From contig CAIIXF020000005.1 of the NCBI GenBank assembly GCA_903813345.2, positions 15,939,375-16,003,374 on the forward strand: 64,000 bases of DNA. Reading direction: 5' to 3'. Positions 14,442-26,149 of this stretch are shown here, one piece after another. Position 1 is the first letter of the stretch, and every line of letters starts with the position of its first letter. Both the position numbers and the translations under genes were made by a program. The notes below the pieces were generated by a model. The model ran no database searches, was not told where the DNA came from, and saw nothing but the letters and a program-made list of their open reading frames with translations. The DNA comes from Owenia fusiformis (taxonomy: Eukaryota; Annelida; Polychaeta; Sabellida; Oweniidae).

Positions 14442-14937
14442 AGAGCTTTGTATAAAAAACCTCCTACCTCATACCCACCTACGTGGAACAATTGATACAG
14501 TCACTGAAGGGTTCAATTTTAAAGATTATTAAATCTCAAAATAGCTCAAATTATTAACATTTCTACAATTCCGGATTTATTTTATGACTAGACAGATGAC
14601 AGATCCATATATAAAGGCATATGGATGCATTTTAATGTGTAATGACCCGAGGGCGCCCCAGGGGAATAAATAACTAACGACCGCGAGCATAGGTCTAACA
14701 AGCCAGATAAAGAAATTGAAAGAAAGTGTGCTAAATTCGATGCCCCGTGTGGGAATCGAACCCAGCTGGGATGTAGTAGCAACTTGCTATCAAGGGTCCT
14801 TACAAATGCATCTTTAATTCATCATAAACTAAGATTTAATAAAGTAAGATCTTTAAAATTGAACCCTTCAAAGACTGTATCATGTCCCACGTATGTGGGT
14901 AGGTGGGTATGAGGTAGGAGGTTTTTCATACAAAGCC
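14442..14937. mobile_element. Palindromic MITE with about 90-bp inverted repeats
   Basis: The left arm (about 14445-14535) and right arm (about 14845-14937) are reverse complements with a few mismatches and a small indel; both contain cctcctacctcataccca. The flanks share AGGACTA (14435-14441 and 14938-14944), consistent with a 7-8 bp target duplication of the hAT type. The unrelated-looking centre carries a tRNA-like B box on the minus strand. It sits just downstream of the VWA gene and could supply polyadenylation signals (AATAAA near 14664). Confidence 0.7.
14740..14800 (-). repeat. tRNA-like T-arm / B box inside the palindromic MITE
   Basis: On the minus strand the sequence contains GGTTCGATTCC (14752-14762), which matches the RNA polymerase III B box. 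It sits in a T-arm-like context with TGGG and CCCA able to pair around a seven-base loop. No matching 5' half with A box and acceptor stem is evident, so this is not called a functional tRNA. It may be a SINE fragment captured between the MITE arms. Confidence 0.45.
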
Positions 14938-15544
14938 AGGACTAGGTACTCCATTCCCTTGTTAAAAGTCATGATCATATAAATGTTGAACAATCCTAAA
15001 TCTGCTTATATGTTACAAATATAGATTGTTAGTATCATTCTTAAAATCACATCAGACACAATTTATGATTCATGGATTTTATACTATTTCAGAAAAAAAC
15101 TGAATGTGAGAACAAAGTAACACAACTTCAAATACTTTATCATGAAATGTTATGCAAGAAAACGGAAATGATTATACAACAACATAGAGTACTGTTAATG
15201 ACATGTATATGATGACATGCTCTAAGGACAGTAATCCAACATAGGCAATAGCCAACAGGAATATGTCATGACTGAACAATGAATCATAAAATGTCCCATG
15301 AAGATGAAGCGGTATTACAGGATTAAGGTAATGGATGTTTAGAACAGCCCTAATAAAGAATAATACAGTAGAACAAGCAATAACAGACTCCACCTATAAT
15401 ACTGATGGGCTTTATGAATGGAGTTCCTTTAAATTCTTGAAACATATTCCATGATCATTTGGATCTTGTGCATTCAGGCATTGCATAGATTCCTTGTACA
15501 AGTGTCTGAACTATTAAGAATCTCTGTATAATGCAACATTAAAA

Positions 15545-15579
15545 CATGGGCTTTCAAGAGACTCTGTTGAAAGCCCATG
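15545..15579. repeat. Perfect 13-bp hairpin
   Basis: catgggctttcaa at 15545-15557 pairs exactly with ttgaaagcccatg at 15567-15579, with a 9-base loop. It is isolated in noncoding DNA, with no T-tract or gene end nearby. Confidence 0.7.
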
Positions 15580-16405
15580 ATTAAAATAAGTCAGTGATGT
15601 CAGCATTAAACCATGGAGGACTTATGATTACACCATATACATAAGGTATGTGGTATATATATTTGGAGCACAGACCTTTTGTATTAGGAATAATCTAGAT
15701 ATATGTGGTGTGTCATGATATATAGACCAATGAAATATTCAATTGCCAGTCAACTCTGGTAATTAACTGCTCTGATTGTATTGTACTTTGTTTTACCACC
15801 CATGAAGGTGAGCAATACGTCTTGGGGTTATATACAGTCATAATTATTACATGTACTCATGGAAGGCACACCCAGTAACCCCTCTTGAGACATCAACTCT
15901 GCCAAAGCTATTTTACAAAGATCATTTCTAATGGCTTTTAAATTATTAAACATATCGCAAAGTTGTATGTAACTTTACTATGAATTTTTAAAATTCAAAT
16001 TCAATTTTTTATCAAATGATTTCTAAATGGCACAATGATTTCAAAATAGGGTATATAGCAAAAATACTCTTCTTATATATAAACTATTTTTTATATTAAA
16101 AAATAAATAAAAAATATCCGCTATTAAAATTATATCCAACTGATATGAGATATTATCTGACAGCTCATTTTGGCACCAAATAGTTTGTTTGTTGTTATGC
16201 AATTCATAGTTATTTTATTTTACTAATTCATTCAAGTTGTATAACTTTTATATTGTTTATTGGTGTTATTGTATGTGTGCTGTTTTAGAATGTGCATATA
16301 GTTTTTCTTGCTGTTTATTATTCTTCACAATTAGTTGCATTTAGCTATCTTCCAAATTAATACCAGTGTTATGTAAAGTTGATATGGCCTCAGATACTAC
16401 TAAGA

Positions 16406-16494
16406 TATACAGGGTGTCTTTAATGTATTGTTTAATAAACTTTACATAGATGGTGTATTGTAATTGTATAGAGACTTGATGTACACCCTGTATA
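16406..16494. mobile_element. Very short mariner-like element
   Basis: The ends tatacagggtgt and acaccctgtata are perfect inverted repeats about 89 bases apart, with TA at the borders. The end motif CAGGGTG is shared with the mariner-type elements at 29918-30465 and 58112. The interior has no coding capacity. Confidence 0.6.
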
Positions 16495-17249
16495 ATATGT
16501 AAGGTCCTTACTTTATGACCTTAAAGGCTAACCTTTGAATTTCAAAATGAATGTGACTTTTTATATTTTTATATATTTTTGTAAACTTATGGACTGCATA
16601 ATAATTTGTATATCCAATTTCAACGTAATCCATTACTTCATTTATCACGCGTCATGTTTAGTAACACTTAATGTGTATTAGGTAATATATCACTAACATT
16701 GGAACACATAAAAAGTATCAATTTATAACTCACCATCAACTGGAAAATTAAGATGAGGGTTTCAAATAGGAGTCATTATACAAGTTCTTTTAAGGAAAAA
16801 GTAAGCGTCACATTTTACTTTTTAAGTCTATATCACTTTTAAGGTTTTTTGAATAATTGTACGCATCATTTTCATTTTTCATAGAATGATGACTCACAAG
16901 TATTATCTCTTGTTGAATCTCTTGTATATCAATTGTTGTGATGTCTTATGACTGTCACCAAGATATATACAGTGTATAAACATAAAATAAAAAATAAATA
17001 TATAAAATAAAACTCCACTTAACAAAAATTGTCTGTAATATATAATTGGGTCTTGAAGGTAATAGACCTGGAAAAAGATTGGGGATTGCAGGACTTTGAT
17101 GAGGTGAGACGCATGGGCGAGTATTTGAATTCCTTTTTTTGTGAACAGAGGAAGGCTTCTCATCTTATGTATATACTGTATATTGAAAATCATAACAACT
17201 GAACATCATTTAGACAGGAAATCATAATGTAAGATTCGTGAAAAACAAG

Positions 17250-17330
17250 GCATTAACATGCAAAATGTTACCACCTGCCATTTGTTCCGGTCGCTGAACA
17301 CCGGATACCATCCACTGTATCAAAAAATGG
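17250..17330. repeat. Dispersed repeat (gcaaaatgt..accacc..catttgtt family), copy 1
   Basis: The words aacatgcaaaatgttacc and cctgccatttgtt recur, with changes, at 28312-28386 (reverse), 56598-56715 and, in part, within 26150-26590 and 46655-46960. This copy lies about 60 bases beyond the HDAC11 exon 4 donor, inside the intron. The class is unknown; no protein is encoded. Confidence 0.5.
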
Positions 17331-17390
17331 AGACCATAATGATATGTCAAAATAAACAGTACTTAAACTAATGAAATGAAAAATACTTAC

Positions 17391-20300
17391 TAATATTGTT
17401 CCTCCAGTCTGAAATCTGAATGGGCGAAGCACTTTCTTTTGGACGATAAAATTCGGCAGCAGAGCTACAGGAGGTACCTCTGTTATTGACGCAACATTTA
17501 CGCTCCACTGAAACAGATGCATTATGGGTAAATGAGAAAAACTACTATATATTTAAAGGACGGGTCAATAAATCAACATCACAAAATGTAATGTCTATAA
17601 TGTAATCAGTCCCCAACCCTCCCTCCTCAAAACAAAACAAAAATGTTCACTGATTATTTTCATGGATGGAAGTAACTGACTGCATTAGATCAAGACAAAG
17701 TTACAAAATACAATTAAATGGGATTTGACATCCACTCCAGAATATAGCTCATTTACATTTTCTGATGTTGATCAATTTTTTGACCTCATAAATAAACACC
17801 TGTATCAGGTGTTTCATCATCAACATGTGTTTGGAGCCCAATAGAGAAAAGCATTATATATCATAGCATACTTTATTATTCTACAAAGTGGTAATCATTT
17901 GAAGACACAGATCTTATATTTTGGACATGTTAGCTATTATATGGAAATAAATAAACAATTTAAAGATGAAATACTGTGATGCAAAGCAGAGTGCATGATG
18001 AATTGGAATGTTTTAAGTGGCATGGTTACAAGAGTTGCAAAAAATCTCATTAAAATAGAAAATTGAATGCAGTACTAAATTCATAAATAAATGGAATTAT
18101 TTATATTTTAACTTTTAGTTGTTATTTTGTTCTAACAATAAGTCGATGATACTGTTTGTATTAGAAAAATACTTCTTACTTAGGCTATAACAGGCTACCT
18201 AGAAAACCTATGTTAATGGTATAAAGAAGACAACATCAGATTACTAGTGACAACTAACTAAAATCCATAAGACAACATCAATTTCACTTGAGCTAAAGTA
18301 TTCAACTAGTCAGTATGACTTGTTCCTTGGTAAAATCCAAGGCAATACATGTACAAATTCGATGTTAGATTGGATAGACTTAAGCTCATACATGATTGAA
18401 AAATTTGAGGGTTGGTAAATTGGGCCATACTACAAGATGTGAAAGCTTTAAAAATGAGAGCCATCTATTTAACATTTCCAAAGCTTTTTTCAATTGGTCA
18501 GACTTTACAACTAAACATTGTGTTTAGTAACAAGTATACCCGGGCAAGTATAACAGAAGCAAAAGAGAACATGGTTTATTGGAAAGGTCTACTGCAAAGA
18601 GAGAAATTGGTACAATGCTTTCAACTAAAAATGGGTAATGGACGAGATTTTGAAAAATTGCTGGAAATTCTTATTGGTTATTAAAAAAAATTGTAGTAAC
18701 GATACAAGTTGATTTTTGGTAATATTGACATCTTCAAAAAAAACATGCACACAGTATTCATTCTTGTTAAGTTGAAAACTGAATGAAATGAAAACTTTGT
18801 GATGAGACAAATATTCACATGATTTGTGCATTTACATTCTTAGGGTGTTGGGTACAAACAGGTGTAAGCAGGTGCTATATTCACAAGCTAAAGTGTGAGG
18901 ACGTTAACAACAATGCACCAAAGCAAGCCATATTATTTGGTTACACTAAAGCAGTTTATGGAAAATATATTCTCTCCCATCAAATACAAAAAAAACACAT
19001 TTACGTTACACATACAAAAAAATATCAGTATGAAACAGCTTTACTAAGTGAATTGAACATGGTGAAGAACGCACTGGATTATGAAATGGATACTATAAGT
19101 TATTCAATGATTCGAGTGAAATACAGAAAATATTCTTCCCGAGAAGGTCGTATTTCACGATGCGCTAGCAGAGTGAAATACAGACGTTCAAGGGAAGAAT
19201 ATTTTCTGTATTTCACAAGAAATCATTGAATAACGATTTTATTCCATGATTACCCATATGAAACTCGCCTAAATCAAGTCCGTTGGCTCGGGGCCGGAGA
19301 AACAGATCAACCTTCTCACCTCAGAGATTTTTAATCGATATTCCTTCAAAATCTTTATGGCCTTGTTGTTTGCTTTTTGTTTGCGTGTTTTATCTTAAAA
19401 TTATTGATTGTGGTGATCACAGTATACGTTTCTGATATTTGAATCAGATATTTATAGCAAAATTCAAAGATAAGTATGCGTTGGTGTAAAGTAATCGCCA
19501 TTGATTTTTTTCAGTAACAGTCATATCCTGGATGGAAATCTGGGGCGTTGGGATACTGGACCGTATCCCAACGCTGACGTCATTGACACTGGAAAGTGCG
19601 TGTAAATACAGAATATATTTAAGTCACGTGGACCAATCAGATTGCAGGGAATTTCACCATCATGGAATAAAAAGTAATATTTCGTATGAAACATTCGTAT
19701 GGCTAGTTTGGACATATCAATAATTCCAGTATGTAAAATTCATTAAATAACATGTACAACACCATGCTTATTATGTATTTGATGAGAGAGAACAAATGTT
19801 CTATGAAAGACGTGAATAACCAGCAAGGAGATTATGGACTCCAAACACACCTCATTTATCCCTTCTATAAAACTGGACAGCTAGAAACAAAATACAAATA
19901 AGACGTCACTTTTTTTTCTACCTACATGTAATTGTGTATAAAATAAAAATGTACATATCATGAAATGTCCCGCAAAGGGGCTCCTGAACAATTTATTGAA
20001 GGTAAAGTTCAGTTTCTGGATATCTTGGATATTTTAAAGACAAACACTGCATAAATGAGAGACTGTCATGTAGATTAATGGATAGATCAATAAAATCTCA
20101 TTTCCAAATGATATGTGAATTTGAGGCCAGTAAGATGTTGTTTTCAGACAATTTGCATAACAATACTATAAGTTATTGAATGGTTTGAAGTGCAATACAG
20201 GACATATTTGCTCGAGAAATTCCGTACTGGAACGAGACGGAGTCGAGTGCCAATACAGAATATCGAGAGCAGAATATATCCTGTATTGCACTTCAAATCA

Positions 20301-23300
20301 TTCTATAACGTTTTTATCGTGTGATCCTCTGTATTGATACTGAGAATGTCCCCTCCGTACCAGTATTTTTTGTATTGTGACGGAGATGATCAATGAGGAC
20401 AATCTCAGCAGCAATACAGATTGGTACAGCACAAGAACTGACGAATCAGAAGGCTTCATTTCACAGATCATACGATAAATATATATCCTGTGGTGGGGAC
20501 ATAAAATGTCAGAACACAAAAACACAGTAAAACCTATGATGAATGCCATTTCAAGTTGATGTTAAGGTTCTGCCAACCCAAGAGAATGACTTTTTGGCAT
20601 AAAGACAAAACGACTAGGTTTTAAAGTTTTAACTCTAGACTTCGCTGTGTTTTTGTGACAATGGTAGCACAGGAATTTAACATACACCCATTTCCAAAGA
20701 AACATATATGAAAAACATGAAATATATAAAAACATGATTTTAAAACAGTGTATTAGTTGCATGTATAGATAGTTTAAGGATATAGATAAAATGTTGAAAA
20801 TAAATACATATAAATGTTTTAAGTACATGTATATATTGTTTATTTAAAGTGGCTCATTTTCTTATTTCAGTTTCATTATTTGATCTTTTGTAGTGATATC
20901 AACTCAGAAATTTTAAAAGTATTTGTTTATACAACTTAAAGGTGGACTCAAGATGCAGAATATCTTAGGTCATTTTGGATTTTAAAAAATTCACTGTTAC
21001 TGCACTCTTCAAACTATTTACCGAAAAGAATCTATGTTTGTGCCAAAAAGATTGGGAAGATTTATGCTATATCTTAAGAAATCAAAGAAAAATCGAATCA
21101 AACTTTCCATTACCAAAACAGATACAGCGTAATTAAGTGTGTAGTACCAGTAAATTGGGATTATATGGTTTTATAATTTAATTTTCATTAACGATGAATA
21201 TACAATATCCTTTATATCAAGGCAAACAAATAAGTAGATAGACTGAAATGGTTTTAAAATCATATCAAGAAAATCATACACTGTATGTATCTGGATTTAT
21301 CGCAAAACTTTAAAAGTTATACTGCTGTTTTGAAGATTAAAAGAAAGATGGCAGTACAATTTGCCTAAATCTGAACATTTTTAGACAAACCATGGCAGGC
21401 CCGTAGCCAGGGGGGGTTCGCAGGGTTCGGACGACCCCCCCCCCCCCCCCCTGGCAAAAAATTCTTTCACAATCATGCAGTTTTTCACCATTTTGAGCAC
21501 TTCTCAAGTGATTTTAGCCATATTTGGGCCAAACTTGTCAAATGTGAACCCCCCCTGGAAATTTTTGAAAACTGAACCCCCCCCCTTGGCAAATCCTGGC
21601 TACGGGCCTGCATGTTGTCATCTTTCTAATGAGCCAGGAGGCCTTTTCTCGAAAGTTTCGTTATTAACGAAATTGTAATTCAATTGTAAATAACGATTTT
21701 ACAGTTTCTCGAAAGTTAACGATTCGCGATGATGTCATGATTTTTAAAGATTTATTCGATATCCATGATTGATTTTGCAAGTACGATTGGGGGTCTCGTT
21801 ATTCAATTAATGATGTGGTGTCCATAGAAACGAATCCACGATTCGCTATTAATGATTTGATAATAACGATAATTTTCGAGAAATGGCCTCCAGTATATAT
21901 AATGTATAAAGAAACCATTATAATACTGTATAATGTAACATTTACAAGATAAACTGATTATGCCAATTACATTTGTCATATAGTAATTACAGATTAGCAA
22001 ACACCATCTGCCAAATGTATGGTATACAATTTATCAATAACATATTAGACCATATACTTACATATAGATCGAGACCTATTATTAATTGATATACAATCAT
22101 ATACCTATTTGCTGCAATATTGTTTCATAATATCTAATCTCAAATGAATATTGTTGCAACTGACTAAATGTTATAAGCTCCCTTGAAGCAAGCCTGTTGG
22201 GCTGTCTTAGGTATCAAATGAAAATGGATTACTTATAAATCCATTAAAAAGATTACTTATTAAATCCATTAAAAATACTAAGGCAATGACAGGCGAAGTC
22301 TTTATGCTAAAGAACACTGAAAAGTATACATAGAGTTCCTTGTGGATTGGTGGTATTAAAACAATAGATAGTTGATGTTAATGTAGTTTGTTGTGTATAT
22401 GTACATACCCTAAGACTGTCGATATACTGTTTAGAATGTACGACAAGAAGGTCTTCTTGAGATGCTTCTCGTGGCCGAACTGTAGTGTCATCTCTTATCA
22501 TTCCACTTTCTAAAAATTGACAGAAATCACAAATAACATGACAAAGGGCTAGAGAAAGTAACATAAAAAATTGTACTTATACTCAAGAAAAACAAATGTC
22601 TGTCCCTAAGCTCGTCAAAATGTTAAAATGTGTATCCTATGACCCTCTGGATAGAACACATCAGTTACAAAATCATTTACTGTTTCCATATTGTTTAGTA
22701 TGAAAAGAATATTACATAGTACTATAATTTATCCATCACCTTTTAAAAATGCATAGACTCTTCCCCATTTTCCAGCATCAAATGGATGTAGTTTTTCGAA
22801 GCCCATGAATCCTATGTTATACTCGGGTCCATAAACAATCGGCCATTGGGTTTCGAGAATTGTGAAGTATAGTTGTGTTCCATGTTGACTGAAAAGAACA
22901 TCAAAGGCACACCTGATTAATCCAGTAACATAAGCAGATTGACTGAGCTGAGAATATATCTGACTGGAATAAACTATTTTTCTACGACAGAGCAAAGACA
23001 TAGATATTATCCATTGGATGAGTAACAACACTAGATGTGACTAGTGACTAAGGCTCAATGGCCCAGCAGCAGAGCATTATATTATGGTTAAACACTTAAA
23101 CTTTGAACATATCATTGCTATCAAAACAAAACAAACGCTCGCCAAAAATAATATTTTTGATATCGTTGTAAACAATGTTTTCAAGATATAAACGTTATAC
23201 TTTTACTACTAATCGTCTCTAATTTTAACCTAGATAATATATTCAGATTCACGATCTAATTGGTACAATAAGACAGAAGAAAATCAGCTTAAAAGACATA

Positions 23301-23344
23301 AGTATAAAAAATTTAGAAAAAAGTTACCTGCCGGAAGTTGCCAT
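17391..23344 (-). CDS. Histone deacetylase 11, 5' portion only
   Basis: Four coding exons on the minus strand: 23344-23328, 22888-22740, 22509-22409 and 17507-17391. They join in frame as 384 nt (128 residues) with standard splice sites. The protein begins MATSG and contains the segments WPIVYGPEYNI, GFEKLHPFDAGKWG, REASQEDLLVVH, ITEVPPV and QTGGTI, which match the N-terminal third of class IV deacetylase HDAC11. The family removes acyl groups from lysines with a Zn2+ centre. The Zn-binding and catalytic residues (GGGFHH, DAHQGNGHE, Asp near YNAGTD) lie in the missing C-terminal two thirds. The last exon ends in a good donor (GTAAGT), so transcription is predicted to continue leftward, but no further exon was found down to position 1. 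The VWA gene occupies that space on the opposite strand. The gene is either split by a very long intron or truncated. Confidence 0.88.
19100..19233. repeat. Palindromic element, GTGAAATACAG core (copy 1)
   Basis: Arms 19100-19140 and 19192-19233 are near-perfect inverted repeats (ttattcaatgatt at the outer ends). A nested inverted pair based on gtgaaatac lies inside. It belongs to the same family as 20171-20310: both start actataagttatt and contain aatacag. Related sequence extends to about 19700, so the full element may be larger. Confidence 0.55.
20171..20310. repeat. Palindromic element, GTGCAATACAG core (copy 2)
   Basis: Arms 20171-20217 and 20262-20310 are inverted repeats with a few mismatches (outer ends agttattgaatgg and ccattctataacg-like). 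A further inverted pair (tttttatcgtgtgatc near 20315 and cagatcatacgataaa near 20465) suggests the whole unit runs to about 20480. No open frame or transposase motif is seen. Confidence 0.5.
21396..21610. mobile_element. CAG-ended MITE, 5-bp target duplication (copy 2)
   Basis: The ends caggcccgtagccagg and cctggctacgggcctg are perfect inverted repeats. The flanks are CATGG and CATGT, a 4-of-5 match to a target duplication. The central 140 bases differ from copy 1 (12703-12906) at only a handful of positions, while the C and G runs differ in length. This indicates recent mobilisation of the family. It lies in HDAC11 intron 3. Confidence 0.85.
21637..21891. mobile_element. MITE with GGAGGCC..TTTCTCGAAA ends
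   Basis: The left end ggaggccttttctcgaaa and right end ttttcgagaaatggcctcc are inverted repeats with one or two mismatches. Both continue into cgttatta / taataacg. The element is about 255 bp with no coding capacity. It begins 27 bases after the preceding MITE. No clear target duplication was found. Confidence 0.65.
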
Positions 23345-23615
23345 TTGTCAATTTGAGGTTAAATGATCCAACTTCAATAAGAAGAAATAAAGGCAAATCA
23401 TCATAAATAAACAATGATCTGTTCAGTAAAACATAGATTTATCAATTTAATCGCACTTCAAGTCTTTTGTCCTCAGTTTTTGAGATCTTGACTTCAATAT
23501 TTTCATGTTTTACGTCGCCACTTTCTACAATGCCCCGCCCCTTTATTTCCCGGGAAAGCTGGACGTTTGATTTTATCATTTCGCCTAGGTTTCTTCATCC
23601 TAGATTTCAACATTT
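23345..23615. promoter_or_regulatory. Probable bidirectional promoter of HDAC11 and the SLC26 gene
   Basis: About 250 bases separate the HDAC11 start codon (minus, 23344) from a plus-strand exon whose donor is at 23650. The interval holds a GC box (ccccgcccc, 23533-23541) and a cccggg motif in otherwise AT-rich DNA, and no TATA box close to either start. Head-to-head genes sharing a short GC-box promoter are common in animals. Shared use here is inference. Confidence 0.5.
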
Positions 23616-23650
23616 ATGAGAGCAAGGTGCAAGGATTCGTTTGGAAGAAA
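23616..23650 (+). other. Putative 5'UTR exon 1 of the SLC26 gene (with short uORF)
   Basis: The sequence ends ggaagaaa followed by a strong donor, gtaagtaac, at 23651. Its left limit (transcription start) is unknown. It contains an ATG (23616) that opens a short upstream reading frame. If spliced to the exon at 26683, that frame ends after 14 codons at a TGA. Assignment to the SLC26 transcript rests on splice order only. Confidence 0.4.
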
Positions 23651-24084
23651 GTAAGTAACAAATTAGTCATATACTGTTTATGTAGAATGATACTTTGATT
23701 GTGTAAAAAAACAGAGAGTAGAGTTGCACCAAACTGGAACACATTGTGGTTTAGATTTGGAAGTTGGGGGGGGGGGGGGCAGGACAACTATACTCACTGT
23801 TCCTGTGACATTGGTCAGTTGGATATTTTCCAAGATTACATCTTACTAATATAATCTGATAATAGGAGAAGGATTCAGTAAGATCGCTTCCTCAGGCTGT
23901 CCAACTGTCCCGCAATTTGCGTATTTGTCACACATTTGCTGGAAAATTTGAAGTCACGCCAGTTATTTTTGTGTGACAAAATGGGTCACGCTTTACCTGA
24001 TTATTGTCAAGCAAAAATAAATCTGTAGAAAAACTTCAAAAAAGTGATTGCTGATACAGCAAAAAAACGGACGCTTGGTATCAC

Positions 24085-25255
24085 TCGTCATGTCTTACAC
24101 TTGCTTCTACCTGTCATTCAAAACTTGCTTCCAATTGTCATATCTTATACTTGTGTCTACCTGTAATATCTTACACTTGCTTCCATCTGCCATACCTAAA
24201 ACTTGCTTCCAATTGTCATACACTGTATCTTACACTTGCTTCCACCTGTTATATCTTCCACTTCATTCCTGTCATACCTAAAACCTGCTTCCATCTGTCA
24301 TATCTTCCACTTCCTTCCACTTGTCATACCTTAACTTGCTTCCACCCCCGCTTTTACCTGTCATATTTTAAACTTGCTTCCACCTGTCATACATAAAACT
24401 TGCCATGCATCTGTCAAACCTAAAACTTGTTTCCAATTGTCATATCTTACACTAACTTCCACCTGTCATATCTTACACTTGCTTCCACCTGTCATACCTA
24501 AAACTTGCTTCCAATTGTCACATCTTACACTTGCTCCAACTTGTCATATCTTACACTTGCTTTCACCTGTCATACCTAAAACTTGCTTTTCACCTGTCAT
24601 ATCTTACACTTGCTTCAACCTGTCATATCTTACACTTGCTTTCACCTATCATACCTAAAACTTGCAACCAATTGTCATATCTTTCACTTGCTTCCACCTG
24701 TCACATCTTACACTTGCTTCCACCTGTCATACCTAAAATTTGCTTCCCATTGTTATATCTTACACTTAATCCCACCTGTCATATCTTACACTTGCTTCCA
24801 CCTGTCATACCTAAAACTTCCATCTACCATATCTTACACTTGCTTCTACCTGTCATATCTTACACTTGCTTTCACCTATCATACCTAAAACTTGCTTCCA
24901 ATTGTCATATCTTACACTTGTTTCCACCTGTCATACCTAAAACTTGCTTCCACCTATCATTCCTAAAACTTATGTCTACCTGTCATACCTAAAACTTGCT
25001 TCCATCTGTCATACCTAACACTTGCTTCCAATTGTCATATCTTACACTTGCTTCCACCTGCCATACCTAAAACTTGCTTCCCCCTGTCATACCTAAAACT
25101 TGCTTCTACTTATCATACCTTAAACTTGTTTCTACCTGTCATACCTAGAACTTGCTTTCAATTGCCATACCTAAAACTTGCTTCTACCTGTCATACCTAA
25201 AACTTGCTTCTAATTGTCATATTTTACACTTGCTTCCACCTGTCATAACTTATAC
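24085..25255. repeat. Minisatellite, about 26-bp unit, roughly 45 copies
   Basis: Variants of cttacacttgcttccacc followed by tgtcatac or tgtcatat repeat head to tail for about 1.17 kb. Two main versions alternate irregularly: cttacacttgcttccacct and ctaaaacttgcttccaatt. Copies differ by point changes and small deletions. All three forward frames stay open over long stretches, so the predicted peptides here (Leu/His/Ser/Thr/Cys-rich) should not be taken as genes. Confidence 0.9.
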
Positions 25256-25289
25256 TTGATCTCAAATATACTTGACATATTATATTGCA

Positions 25290-25405
25290 TATTATCAAAA
25301 TTTTTCTCATTTTCAAGTGGGTGCAAATGGATTTTCAGATGGGTGCAAGCCTGCTTTTCTCAAATCTCAAATCCCACTTGCTTTAATGCAAGGGAGATCA
25401 CTGGA
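25290..25405. repeat. Fragment of the CAGTGATCTCCCC element family
   Basis: ttctcattttcaagtgggtg, then gcaaatggattttcagatgg, and a right end ctttaatgcaagggagatca match the complete element at 31001-31203. The left terminal repeat is missing. It adjoins the end of the minisatellite. Confidence 0.65.
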
Positions 25406-26149
25406 TTTTGTTATGCATCAATTGTAGTCAGACTTGCCTCAAGACTGTGATAGCAATTGTAACTGATGGGTCTAAGTAGCGCCCTGGGGGTGGGGGGGTG
25501 GTACACAGTATCATCAGTCATAATTCTTATCAATTACAATATTTATGTACTTCGCAATCATATGTATTGTGTTAAATGTGTTAAGATAAGTCGTAAGTCA
25601 TTGATATGTTATCTAGCAAACTGCTTCACAATCAGGACAGCATATAGTATGGACATTAATTGATATAATCCAGAAGAACTAACATTGTACAGCAGCATCA
25701 TGTTTCTTGTCATTCATGAGATGAGACTGTGCATACAAAAAATGTACACGTGTAACATTAATTGTATTATTCAATAATTTTGAAATTGTTCTATATCAAT
25801 TTTACCCAAATGTCCAAATCAGATGAGTGGCTGGCTGGGATCTAGCAAGAGGCAAACTTAAATTGGTGAGCCCAAAAAGTTGTTGTTGTTGTTATGGCAA
25901 CATTACATGATAATGTGCTTTTAGGCAAAACACTTGATTAATGTAACCTTGTTAACCTATTTAAATATACCTAATGGCATAGTTGTACAGTGAAACCTGT
26001 TCATAGTTATCATTTTTATCAGAGAAAAAAACATTCACTATACATGCAAGTAGGCATTTACTTGGAAGTGATTTTGCTGTATTTTGACTGGATTTTTCTT
26101 GGTTGTAAAATGGGAATACTTGAGTATTTTTTGGTAAATTATTGGTCAG

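Larger units (their letters stand above)
14171..17390. other. Noncoding stretch between the VWA gene and HDAC11 exon 4
   Basis: No coding exon was recognised on either strand. It contains a 496-base palindromic element (14442-14937), a short perfect hairpin (15545-15579), a mini-mariner-like element (16406-16494) and a dispersed repeat fragment beside HDAC11 exon 4 (about 17250-17330). The 3' exons of HDAC11 would be expected leftward from here on the minus strand, but none was seen. Confidence 0.55.
17508..22408. other. HDAC11 intron 3 (4.9 kb), repeat-rich
   Basis: This is the intron between HDAC11 exons 4 and 3. No second gene was recognised in it. It holds two related palindromic elements (19100-19233 and 20171-20310), the second copy of the CAG-ended MITE (21396-21610) and a further MITE with GGAGGCC ends (21637-21891). 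The remainder is AT-rich with no visible pattern. Confidence 0.6.

Noticed and set aside
14740-14800. Functional tRNA gene
   Set aside because: Only the T-arm/B box half is recognisable; no A box or acceptor stem was found.
16903-17193. 96-codon minus-strand frame downstream of HDAC11 exon 4
   Set aside because: Its sequence does not match the expected HDAC11 continuation (no Gly-rich FHH segment) and has no acceptor in the right phase.
18412-19229. Two plus-strand frames of 90 and 136 codons in HDAC11 intron 3
   Set aside because: No domain, no splice context, and the second runs into a palindromic element.
24048-24992. Overlapping open frames rich in Leu, His, Ser, Thr and Cys
   Set aside because: They follow the 26-bp minisatellite; several frames are open at once because the unit lacks stop codons.
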